Origin: RGIG8782 sp017475895
Lineage (GTDB): Bacteria > Pseudomonadota > Alphaproteobacteria > Rickettsiales > UBA1997
Length of the DNA stretch: 63,136 nt
Direction of reading: 5' to 3'
Assembly (NCBI GenBank): GCA_947167315.1
Contig: CAMVHP010000002.1
Span: 1-63,136 of the forward strand
Shown here: positions 7,666-14,844 of the stretch, one piece after another
Numbering within the stretch: the stretch's first letter is position 1
Layout: each line of letters begins with the position of its first letter
Made by a program: the position numbers and the translations under genes
The notes under the pieces: model-generated
Told to the model about the DNA's origin: nothing
The model's database searches: none
The model's input: the letters and a program-made list of their open reading frames with translations, nothing else

Positions 7666-8226
7666 GGTCTGTTTACTATAATGATGTTCTTGTGTTTTAA
7701 TCCAAATGCGATGATTTTTCTGTCCATCTGTGATGGATGGTTCTATTTCCTGTCCGCCCATTTTCAGCATCGCTTTTTGCATGACTTTATATGAGGCGAT
7801 ATTGTTTTCTTTACAGGTGATAAGGACTTGTTCTAAACCGATTTTTAATGCTTCATTTAGGCATAACAACAATCCTTTTGTTGCATATCCTTGTTTTTGC
7901 TTGGAGGGTTTAATCTGGTAAGCGATATGTCCGCCAATTTCTTTTAAGTGTTCAGTTAAATCATGTCTTAAAGTAAAAGTTCCGATATATTCTTCATTAT
8001 CAAGTAACCAAAAAGTTGTTTGCGAAACATAATTTGGTTTTAAGTTAATACCTTTTTCTTCCGTATAGAGTTGGTAAAAATATTGTTCCGCATTATCAGG
8101 TAACATCTGAATCATTTTATCAACAGAGCATATTGTATTAGAAGTTTCTGTATTGGAAACAAATTCTTTACAAGCCGCTAAGGCTGATTTTAAGTATTTA
8201 GCAGATGGTCTAACTAATTTTAACAT
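7636..8226 (-). CDS. GNAT-family N-acetyltransferase
   Basis: The 196-residue product carries the GNAT core. A WLLDNEEYIGTFTLRH strand pair is followed by GGHIAYQIKPSKQKQGYATKG; the Q-x-x-G-Y-A segment is the acetyl-CoA pyrophosphate loop. A downstream SYKVMQKAMLKMGG helix completes the fold. The substrate is unknown. The last 15-18 residues (rich in His and Gln) lie in DNA that also reads as a transposase relic in another frame, so the native C-terminus may have been replaced when an element landed there. Start ATG 8224-8226. Confidence 0.8.
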   Translation of the reverse strand: MLKLVRPSAKYLKSALAACKEFVSNTETSNTICSVDKMIQMLPDNAEQYFYQLYTEEKGINLKPNYVSQTTFWLLDNEEYIGTFTLRHDLTEHLKEIGGHIAYQIKPSKQKQGYATKGLLLCLNEALKIGLEQVLITCKENNIASYKVMQKAMLKMGGQEIEPSITDGQKNHRIWIKTQEHHYSKQTIDPSHHHQR

Positions 8227-8441
8227 TTATTATCACCATTGGATACTTTTATTGTTACTAAACAGACGAATAAATTTTTTAAGTCTTCTCTCCGAAGCCA
8301 GCCATTTGAGTCCGCACAAAAAAATTCCATACAGACCACATCTGATGGACCCTAGAAGAAGGGTATAAAAGAATAAAAACAATGCAAGTAATATTTTATT
8401 TTTTTTATAAAAAGTCAACAATTTTAAACTCTCTTACAAAA

Positions 8442-8800
8442 TTATTCTATTAAATTCTGTGCTTTAAGCGGGTTCGGTAAAATAGTCTAGGAGCCGGAAA
8501 TCTGTACGCGCACCGAGCGATAAAAGCCAGCGTTGGTGCTGTTGATACTGGATAAAATAATCTTATGCAGTTGCAGAACGAAACTTTCATCGATTTTAGT
8601 CTTATTTTTGCTGGCTTCGGGGATAAATTCAAACGATTTGTCGTGATTAATTGCTTCCAAATAGTGATTAATTGGTTTGGCACTAGAAGTCAGGTTTTCT
8701 TCAATCGCCAGTTCGGTTTCTTTTTTGGTTAGATATTAGCCTCAATACCGTTGGAAATGTAGGCAAGCTCGGTCTTGAGTCATGCTTCAAGTACCTTTGA
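8442..8800 (-). pseudogene. Fic-family gene relic, N-terminal part
   Basis: On the minus strand broken frames read ELAYISNGIEANI, then after a small shift LTKKETELAIEEN, AKPINHYLEAINHDKSFEF, LQLHKIILSSIN and NAGFYRSVRVQISGS. An in-frame TAG follows at 8487-8489, then TILPNPLKAQNLIE to TAA 8442-8444. The order SN-IE-N-LT, L-LH and AGxYR matches the region N-terminal to the Fic core. The catalytic HPFxxGNGR segment is absent. Local GC is clearly higher than in the flanks, which suggests recent acquisition. The upstream limit is approximate. Confidence 0.75.
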
Positions 8801-9007
8801 TCACATTTATTTTGAAAAGTTGTTGTAATTTTTTGCGATTTTCTTAAGTCTTCGCACTAATTTCCTACATTCTAACCTCGTACTTCATGGTTTTGATGTA
8901 TGTAAACTACAAACCTTAAAACACACTGTGTTAAGTATATGGTTTATGGTTTTGTAATTTTAAAGTATGAAGTAAAAAGACGAACCGGCAGAATATAAAA
9001 AGTTGTG
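8801..9007. other. Intergenic stretch with imperfect repeats
   Basis: No coding frame is evident. The segment contains TACTTCA near 8882 and its reverse complement TGAAGTA near 8967, an inner AACACA/TGTGTT pair near 8919-8931, and two similar TGGTTTTG words. This could be a small degenerate mobile or regulatory element, but it is too weak to name. Confidence 0.3.
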
Positions 9008-9041
9008 GATAATGTTGCAAATTTTTAATTGCAACATTATC
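9008..9041. repeat. 13-bp perfect inverted repeat upstream of the 9083 gene
   Basis: GATAATGTTGCAA (9008-9020) and TTGCAACATTATC (9029-9041) are perfect inverted repeats around an 8-base A/T loop. No T-tract follows on the plus strand. Its position 41 bases before the ATG at 9083 suits an operator or an mRNA leader hairpin. Confidence 0.75.
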
Positions 9042-9082
9042 CTAGTAATAATCTTAAGTTTTATAAAATAGCGAGACATTCA

Positions 9083-9859
9083 ATGATTAGTGAGATTTTA
9101 CAAAAAAATAAACAACTTTTTAACGAAATTATACAATTGGGGAAAAACATTACTTTTCCGAGAAAAGACGACGTCGATAGACTTTTAAAGGTTTTCTTAG
9201 ATCGACAATTATCGCTTGCAACTTCTATAAATATATTATTGAGAAAAAAGCAATATTACGAGTGTTGTATGCTTATGCCAACACTTTTAGAAAACCATAT
9301 TTTAGTTATGTACTTGATTTCATTCGATAAAATTATCGATTACCTAGAATACGCCTGTATTGAATCTCTTCCGCGATTAAAAATATATCCGGAAGAAGAA
9401 GCGGAAACCTTGAATTTTATCAAAAGCCATAATGTGGTCAGATTTTTCAGTGATAAGCTTGAAAAATCTGATGATAATTTATTAAATCCAAAGAATTATA
9501 AAAAGGCGCCGTGGTATAATATAGAATCCATGGTGCAACAACTTATTTCAAAAGGTAATGTTGACATACGACAAGCTAAAGATTATTACAATTTATTCTG
9601 TGCTTATAAACATTCTCGGCCATTCAATATTCTACAAAGAATGACCTTTGAAAGAATAGATAACGATGCCATTGTTTCTTCCAGAGTGGCTTGTTGTGCT
9701 TTATTACAAGGATACGCCTTAATATTATTAAAACATCCTTTGGAATATTTAATTCAGAAGCAAAAAGAACTGACAGATCAATTTAATGGATTACAAGAAG
9801 AGTTTGAAAAAAATTACAACACCTTCAAAAAAGAGAGTGAGTTATTATATAATCAATGA
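9083..9859 (+). CDS. Hypothetical protein, DUF5677-like
   Basis: The 258-residue product is mostly alpha-helical. It contains a CCMLMPTLLENHILVMYLI helix, DYYNLFCAYKHSRPF about two thirds along, and a C-terminal predicted coiled coil (about 225-255). The pattern of an R/L-x-LLE helix and a later Y-x-x-x-CAYKHS motif recalls DUF5677-type proteins found in accessory regions. That is a resemblance, not a firm match. I chose ATG 9083; a TTG start 54 bases earlier would place the start inside the inverted repeat at 9008-9041. The gene is bracketed by that repeat and by a terminator-like hairpin, and sits between two Fic relics. Confidence 0.6.
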   Translation: MISEILQKNKQLFNEIIQLGKNITFPRKDDVDRLLKVFLDRQLSLATSINILLRKKQYYECCMLMPTLLENHILVMYLISFDKIIDYLEYACIESLPRLKIYPEEEAETLNFIKSHNVVRFFSDKLEKSDDNLLNPKNYKKAPWYNIESMVQQLISKGNVDIRQAKDYYNLFCAYKHSRPFNILQRMTFERIDNDAIVSSRVACCALLQGYALILLKHPLEYLIQKQKELTDQFNGLQEEFEKNYNTFKKESELLYNQ

Positions 9860-9890
9860 ATTTTTTGTAATTTTTAACTAAAAATCGTGA

Positions 9891-9920
9891 GATTATGTAA
9901 ACAAGTTACATAATCTTTAA
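9891..9920 (+). terminator. Terminator-like hairpin
   Basis: GATTATGTAA (9891-9900) pairs perfectly with TTACATAATC (9906-9915) around a 5-base loop and is followed by TTTAAGTTTTT. It lies 32 bases after the stop of the preceding gene. Confidence 0.6.
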
Positions 9921-10367
9921 GTTTTTCCATAAAATTCGAGATTTTTTCAAAAAATTGCTTCCTTTGCTGAACTTTTTCGTTTTTCCAAACATTGGTTGTA
10001 TTATAATGAAAGAAAAAGCTATGAAAACAGTAAAAATTTATATGGTCCGGAAACCATCAGACGTCGATGGTCTTGTTTCACACTCAAACACTTTAAATAC
10101 ATAAGAGAGCTATACAGTATTGAGAGCAAAGATCAAGTTAAAGGTACTAGGTTTGCTATTACAAATCGATTCAAAAAATTTTCACACTACAACCGATTAT
10201 ACCGAAAAAATTAGCATAAAATGACAAAAATGTCTCCTACTTTTTGTTCCTAATATATACTAATTTGTTCCCAACATGTTTTTTGCATACGCACTGCTAA
10301 TTATAACAAAAAAGCTACTCAAAACACAGAAAATGTAAATGCAAATTATGTCATTACAATATTTTTA
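9921..10367. other. Intergenic region without a supportable gene
   Basis: Short frames exist (a 72-codon frame from 9996 and a 32-codon frame from ATG 10008), but neither has a convincing ribosome-binding site or recognisable sequence. A TATTATAAT box lies just before them. The region probably holds decayed coding DNA, as do its neighbours, but I cannot name it. Confidence 0.4.
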
Positions 10368-10774
10368 TTAACTTTTGATGATTTTTCAATAATCACCTTT
10401 GTTGGGACCGATACAGTGGAGTTTGCTTTCTTTCTTGAGTTTATCTAAATTATACTTAACTCCATCGGGCGAAATATTAACAAGTTCAGTTAATTTCACG
10501 AGTTACTTTCGGATTATTTTAATTATTAATAAAATTTTCTGGGCAATTTTTATATCTTTCTGAGTGGTTTTCTGGATAGTATTTTTCTTTATTTGCGTCT
10601 TGCGATTATCAAGTAGATTTTTTCATCAAGCAACGGGTTACTGAAAAACTTATTCAAAAATTCCGTGGTATAAGAAATGCCTTTCTCTAAATTCTGATAG
10701 TTGGCACGTACTAGTGCATTGCGAAAATATGTTGTGTGTTTCTTAAGTATACTATTAGTTGTCTTAAATCTCAA
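10368..10774 (-). pseudogene. Fic-family gene relic, C-terminal part with winged helix
   Basis: The minus strand first reads HTTYFRNALVRANYQNLEKG and TTEFLNKFFSNPLLDE, stopping near 10589. Broken frames continue with TIQKTTQKDIKIAQKILLII, a stop, then LTELVNISPDGVKYNLDKLK and HCIGPNKGDY, with TGA where Trp is expected, then KIIKS and a TAA at 10368. The RANY...G...TTE-FL-x-FF segment and the ISPDGVKYxLxKL winged helix with a GPxKGxYW end are typical of the C-termini of Fic/HTH proteins. At least three lesions are present, so the gene is dead. Confidence 0.75.
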
Positions 10775-11056
10775 AGTACAAAGGTATCAGGCTTCACCTT
10801 TGGGATATGTTTCCTAGTATATGGTACATTTGGGAACAAAAATCGGAGTATTGCGAAATTACATCACAAATTCAAAGAATCAAAAAGAGAGTGGTTTTTC
10901 ATTACCGTTTCAGGTGTTTTAGTATAAACAAGGAATTTTTTATAAAATATCACAAAGATACGTGACAGACTATTTTATAAGCTTTTGCAAACATGCTGAA
11001 AATCTGGACTTTTGCGGCATAAAAAAATACCGCCGCAAAGGGTAGGTATTAACTGT
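10775..11056. other. Intergenic region before tRNA-Pro
   Basis: I could not support a gene here. The stretch probably includes more degraded 5' sequence of the adjacent Fic relic on the minus strand, but I could not recognise the catalytic motif. The last 70 bases are the 3' flank of tRNA-Pro. Confidence 0.35.
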
Positions 11057-11133
<77 letters not shown>

Positions 11134-11152
11134 TTTTATTCTATCTATAACA

Positions 11153-11293
11153 CTAAGCAGAAAGAACCTTTCTTCCCTTTGCTCTTCTTCTGTTTAAAGC
11201 TAATCTACCGCCTTTTGTTGACATTCTAGCTCTGAAACCGTATGCTCTTTTTCTCTTTAAACAACTTGGCTGGTATGTTCTTTTTGTTGCCAT
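11153..11293 (-). CDS. rpmH: 50S ribosomal protein L34
   Basis: The 46-residue basic protein starts MATKRTYQPS, continues KRKRAYGFRARM and ends in GRKVLSA, which is unmistakably L34 of the large ribosomal subunit. In most bacteria rpmH is directly followed by rnpA. Here the DNA downstream on the minus strand is tRNA-Pro and the Fic relic, and rnpA lies 44 kb away at 55666. It is expressed towards tRNA-Pro, with 19 bases between the stop and the tRNA 5' end, so the two may be co-transcribed. Confidence 0.97.
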   Translation of the reverse strand: MATKRTYQPSCLKRKRAYGFRARMSTKGGRLALNRRRAKGRKVLSA

Positions 11294-11448
11294 AATTTTA
11301 TTCGCTTAAATTGTTCATATGTATGTTGAAATAGTAAATTATTATTTATAAATGTCAACATAATTAATATTTAAATCAAAAATAAATTGAATAATTAAAA
11401 AAATATTGTAAATTCTAGTCAAGTTTATAATACAGTTGACAATTAACG

Positions 11449-12063
11449 GTGATAGAACACTCAAACGTACTATTTGCAATACTTATGAGCACCTTATATT
11501 TTGCTTTTATTTTCTGTGCAAAGAGGACGGAGTCAAAATTTTTCATATTTTTTCTGTCAAGTTTTATAAACGTATTTAGCTATTCCACAACGCTAAAAAA
11601 TGAATTTAACTTTCTTTCAATGATAATATTAAGTCTAGTATTTATATTTGTTATGGCATTATTTTATATACACTGTGAATTGGAAAATAATATTCTCTCC
11701 AGTGATTTTGTTGAAAACAGTGATATAAAAAATTTAGTTACGATAATAATATTTTTAACCGGTTTTATTTCTCTATGTTTTATTTTCACAAAACTGTATA
11801 CCGCAAAGGATAAAATACAAAACATGAATTTAAACAATAATGTGTTGTCAGAAAGAAATATAGTGGAAAAGGAAAACGATGTTAAAAGAGATGTACAGAT
11901 TACAACGATAAACAATACGAGGTACATAACCTATAGTAGAAACGTAAAATTTTTGGATAAAAACAGAATTTTTAAAAACTACAATCTATTGATACTCTTT
12001 TATATTTTGGCAATAATAGTAAATTTGTTTATAAACAATCCAAACAACGAAAATGAGAGGTGA
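11449..12063 (+). CDS. Membrane protein, first gene of Mrp/complex-I-like cluster
   Basis: A 204-residue integral membrane protein. Hydrophobic segments lie at about 5-22, 29-46, 54-73, 95-113 and 181-199, with a soluble charged loop at 115-175. I cannot name it. The topology of three closely packed N-terminal helices and two later ones is reminiscent of NuoJ- or MrpB-type subunits, but no diagnostic motif is visible. The start is GTG at 11449, about 15 bases after a TATAAT box; ATG at 11485 is an alternative. It overlaps the next gene by 11 bases, and the four genes to 14072 form one overlapping unit. Confidence 0.55.
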   Translation: MIEHSNVLFAILMSTLYFAFIFCAKRTESKFFIFFLSSFINVFSYSTTLKNEFNFLSMIILSLVFIFVMALFYIHCELENNILSSDFVENSDIKNLVTIIIFLTGFISLCFIFTKLYTAKDKIQNMNLNNNVLSERNIVEKENDVKRDVQITTINNTRYITYSRNVKFLDKNRIFKNYNLLILFYILAIIVNLFINNPNNENER

Positions 12064-12325
12064 TATAGTTTTAAAAGTAATTATTAGCTTTATAATACCA
12101 TTTTTGGTGTTATACTCTTTTAGTTGTATATTTTACATAAATGCATTGGGAATGTTGGCTATATTAAATTGTTTAATTGCTGTTATAACATCGTATTTAT
12201 TGTTTTATTTGAGATTTAACAAAATAGAAATACAAAAGGTAATATCCATAAAGAGACTTTTTAACATAGTTATATTTTGTTTTACATATTTTTTATTTTT
12301 TCTATTAATAAAATTGCTTGAGTAG
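12053..12325 (+). CDS. Small membrane protein, MrpE-like?
   Basis: The 90-residue product has three hydrophobic helices (about 7-27, 31-50 and 67-87). A basic stretch (RFNKIEIQKVISIKR) precedes the last helix. The layout of two helices, a basic amphipathic linker and a third helix recalls MrpE of multisubunit Na+/H+ antiporters, but the sequence is too diverged for a firm call. ATG 12053 lies inside the end of the preceding gene, and the stop abuts the next ATG at 12326, so translation is very likely coupled. Confidence 0.5.
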   Translation: MRGDIVLKVIISFIIPFLVLYSFSCIFYINALGMLAILNCLIAVITSYLLFYLRFNKIEIQKVISIKRLFNIVIFCFTYFLFFLLIKLLE

Positions 12326-12616
12326 ATGTCTGATTTTGTATTTTTTAGCAATATTGTAGTTATATGTGCATACTTGCTACTGTTTTTTGTATTGTTGTTT
12401 GTTTTTTTGTTCACCAGAAGACCAATAGTTAAAATAATAGTGTTGGTATTTGCCTACAACATAATTTTATTTTTTATAACCTATAACCTATATCTGTTCA
12501 ACATTGAAAATAATATAATAGATTTTATAATTTTGATAGTATTTGGTTGTCTGTTAAACGTATTAAGTGGAATATTTATTATAAACAATCTTGCCAAAGA
12601 CGATTATGCTAAGTGA
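12326..12616 (+). CDS. Small membrane protein, MrpF/NuoK-like?
   Basis: The 96-residue product has three membrane helices (about 5-28, 32-52 and 63-88). A TRRPIVKII segment lies between helices 1 and 2. MrpF and NuoK/MrpC both have this three-helix plan, and the R-x-P motif after helix 1 with a final IIVFGCLLNVLSG-type helix suits MrpF slightly better. The call rests on topology and on the adjacent MrpD-like protein. It starts one base after the previous stop and overlaps the next start by 11 bases. Confidence 0.5.
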   Translation: MSDFVFFSNIVVICAYLLLFFVLLFVFLFTRRPIVKIIVLVFAYNIILFFITYNLYLFNIENNIIDFIILIVFGCLLNVLSGIFIINNLAKDDYAK

Positions 12617-14072
12617 ATTTTTTATTAAAATACCGTATTTACTATATTTTATACCGCTAATAGCGTCGTTATTGGTAAACTTTATCGACGATAAAAGATT
12701 TTTGGAAACTTTTACCTACTGTATTTTAATAGTATTGAGTGTACTATCTTTTGAACTGGTATCTAATATAAGTGATTATAGTAATATTTTGTTAATTAAT
12801 AGCTCAAAACACTTTGAAATAATAGGTTGTGAATTTAAAATTAGTTCATATAACAGCTTCACCATAACCGCTCTGTTGTTTGTAAATCTGATAGGTTTTT
12901 CGAATTATATACACGAGATAATATTAGATCAGTCGTTGAGTGTTGGTTATATGAAAAACTTTTTTTCTATATTTTTGATATATATATTTTCACTGGTGGG
13001 AATTTCTTTAACCAATAATATACTGCATCTGTACATATTTATGGAGGTACAATCATTTTGTATCTATATACTCATAATGACCTATAAAAAAAGGGAGTTT
13101 GCAATCCTGTCCTATAAATATTTATCAAATAATATATTTGGTTCCATTTTGAATATGTTGGCTATATTTTACATAATAATCTATTTTAACACTAGCAACA
13201 TGTTTTCTATAAAACAACAACTTATGACCGTAGACATAAAGGATAATTTGTTTATATTTTTGATGTTTATACTGTTGATGGGTTCCATAGTAATAAAATT
13301 TTTTACCAGCAGCAGTAGCCATTACTTTGATACAGATAAAAATGATATAAGTTTTTTGTCCATATCAAATATTTTTGTCAATAATATAATTGGAATATAC
13401 TTGGTTTATAATATCACACACTTTTTGTTTAATGATGACGCTATACTTGGCATGTATGGAATAGACAAAATTTCGCTAATAATATCAAGTTGTATTGTAA
13501 TATATAACTCTGTTAAATTATTCAGCGCAACCCATGTTAACACTATGTTTGATGTTTTTACAAGAATAAATCTAATGGATTTCGGCTTTATATTGTTTGT
13601 GACATTTTTAAGCAACAAAATAACCGACAACTCTAAAGTGTTGTTAATATTTATGATAGATTTTGTCAGTGTGAGTATGCTAATTTATTTTTTTTCCGCA
13701 TACATATCCGCCAGATATGGGACAAACGACATGAGTGTGTTAAGTAGAAATAGATTATTGTCCTATTGCTTTATGTTTATTATTTTATTTAAATTGTTTT
13801 TACCACTGGGAACCAGTCTTTATATAAATAGGTTTTTGTATACACACATAATGAAAAGCAATATTTATCTTGGTGTACCATTTTTCATTTCAAAAATATC
13901 TCTTTTGTTTCTTTTATATAGGATTATTGTTAAGGATGAACAGATTAATTACAATGACAACGGTACACTAAACAAAAAGTACATAAATACACTGCTATTT
14001 TCAATAACCATAATATTTTTGTTTGTACTATTCTTCAATATTTTAATAAATATGTTTGGTTTGAGTATGTAA
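12606..14072 (+). CDS. Divergent MrpD/NuoN-like proton-conducting membrane transporter
   Basis: The product has 488 residues and about 14 hydrophobic segments, consistent with the antiporter-like subunits of complex I, Mrp antiporters and membrane hydrogenases. The two hallmark charged residues are present. A Glu in helix 5 (IFMEVQS, E147) corresponds to the conserved helix-5 glutamate. A Lys in helix 7 (SIVIKFF, K231) is followed by S-SSHYFDTDKND, which aligns with the usual P-x-H-x-W-L-P-D-A-H loop, although the W and P are lost. A further Lys in FKLFLPLG precedes the late broken helix. I chose ATG 12606 over TTG 12591. Ion-translocating activity is inferred from these residues. Confidence 0.7.
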   Translation: MLSEFFIKIPYLLYFIPLIASLLVNFIDDKRFLETFTYCILIVLSVLSFELVSNISDYSNILLINSSKHFEIIGCEFKISSYNSFTITALLFVNLIGFSNYIHEIILDQSLSVGYMKNFFSIFLIYIFSLVGISLTNNILHLYIFMEVQSFCIYILIMTYKKREFAILSYKYLSNNIFGSILNMLAIFYIIIYFNTSNMFSIKQQLMTVDIKDNLFIFLMFILLMGSIVIKFFTSSSSHYFDTDKNDISFLSISNIFVNNIIGIYLVYNITHFLFNDDAILGMYGIDKISLIISSCIVIYNSVKLFSATHVNTMFDVFTRINLMDFGFILFVTFLSNKITDNSKVLLIFMIDFVSVSMLIYFFSAYISARYGTNDMSVLSRNRLLSYCFMFIILFKLFLPLGTSLYINRFLYTHIMKSNIYLGVPFFISKISLLFLLYRIIVKDEQINYNDNGTLNKKYINTLLFSITIIFLFVLFFNILINMFGLSM

Positions 14073-14079
14073 AATAGGA

Positions 14080-14390
14080 GCTTCTGTTGACAGGTGCTCC
14101 CGAACCCCGCTACAATAGCAAAATCACTAAGTGATTTATATTTCTATTGAAATATAGTCTTGCGACTAGGCAGCCATTGCAACATTGTTAGCAAAATTAT
14201 CATTTGCATTTAATTTAATTTGAACTATTACGGCTGTATCTTACCGGACAAAGTTTATACCTTTCAATGAATGTCAACGCTATTTCACCCCCATGTTTGT
14301 TTACCTTTTGGTGGAGGTGTCGGGTACCGCCCCCGAGTCCATAACATCTATTATGTATAAAGTTTATTGTCATAGTCTCGCGACGTCTTT
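14080..14390 (-). ncRNA. ssrA: tmRNA, circularly permuted two-piece form
   Basis: On the minus strand the acceptor piece comes first, with a T-arm-like GGACTCGGGGGCGGTACCC and the 3' end CACCTCC-A-CCA ending at 14309. After a 16-base intervening sequence the coding piece begins GGGGGTG at 14292, and this pairs with CACCTCC to close a 7-bp acceptor stem. The tag frame at 14207-14166 encodes ANDNFANNVAMAA and a TAG stop. This arrangement and the ANDNFA tag are the alphaproteobacterial form. A hairpin (GGAGC...GCTCC) near 14078-14100 marks the 3' end. The outer boundaries are approximate. Confidence 0.9.
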
Positions 14391-14514
14391 ATTCTAATAT
14401 GTTTTAATTAACTTTCAAGTGTTTTATGAATACGGTAGCCTGTACCTAATAAATCTATTGACTATTTAGCGATTATTTCTTAATTTAGTGGTAAAATGAT
14501 TATATAATATATTT
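14391..14514. other. Divergent spacer between tmRNA and queD
   Basis: The tmRNA promoter (minus strand) and the queD-folE promoter (plus strand) must both lie in this AT-rich 124-base spacer. No hexamer pair stands out clearly enough to mark. Confidence 0.3.
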
Positions 14515-14844
14515 GTGTTTTATTTAAAGAAAAGATTAGAAATCAGTGCTAGTCATCAGCTTAAGCTGGATAGAGGTAGTAAATGCGAAAATTTGCACGG
14601 ACATAATTTTGTTGTTTATGTGTATTGTAAAAGTGATAGGCTGGACGATGACGGCATGGTTACAGATTTTACAAAAATTAAAAGTATTGTTCATGGAACT
14701 ATGGATCATAAAAATTTAAACGATGTGTTTGATTTTAATCCTACATCGGAGAATATAGCAAAATGGATAGTTGATAATGTACCAAACTGTTATAAGGCAT
14801 CGGTTATGGAAAGTGAAAATAATGAGGCTACATATGAAAAATAG
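14515..14844 (+). CDS. queD: 6-carboxy-tetrahydropterin synthase QueD-like
   Basis: A member of the 6-pyruvoyl-tetrahydropterin synthase family, 109 residues. The zinc ligands H14 (SASHQL), H28 and H30 (LHGH) and the catalytic Cys24 (KCEN) are all present, with D64-H65 (MDHKNLND) completing the catalytic site and the TSENIAKWI helix binding substrate. In bacteria this fold converts dihydroneopterin triphosphate to 6-carboxy-tetrahydropterin for queuosine. It overlaps folE, which makes that substrate, so a queuosine/preQ0 role is well supported. The start codon is GTG at 14515; no earlier in-frame start looks better. Confidence 0.88.
   Translation: MFYLKKRLEISASHQLKLDRGSKCENLHGHNFVVYVYCKSDRLDDDGMVTDFTKIKSIVHGTMDHKNLNDVFDFNPTSENIAKWIVDNVPNCYKASVMESENNEATYEK

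Noticed and set aside
8233..8421. 62-codon minus-strand frame with hydrophobic N-terminus
   Set aside because: No ribosome-binding site and no family resemblance; it lies between a GNAT gene and a Fic relic and is most likely chance or decayed DNA.
8450..8683. 77-codon minus-strand frame
   Set aside because: It is out of frame with the Fic-like translation, which explains the same DNA much better.
9996..10214. 72-codon plus-strand frame after the DUF5677-like gene
   Set aside because: Composition is not protein-like, no ribosome-binding site, and overlapping frames are equally open.
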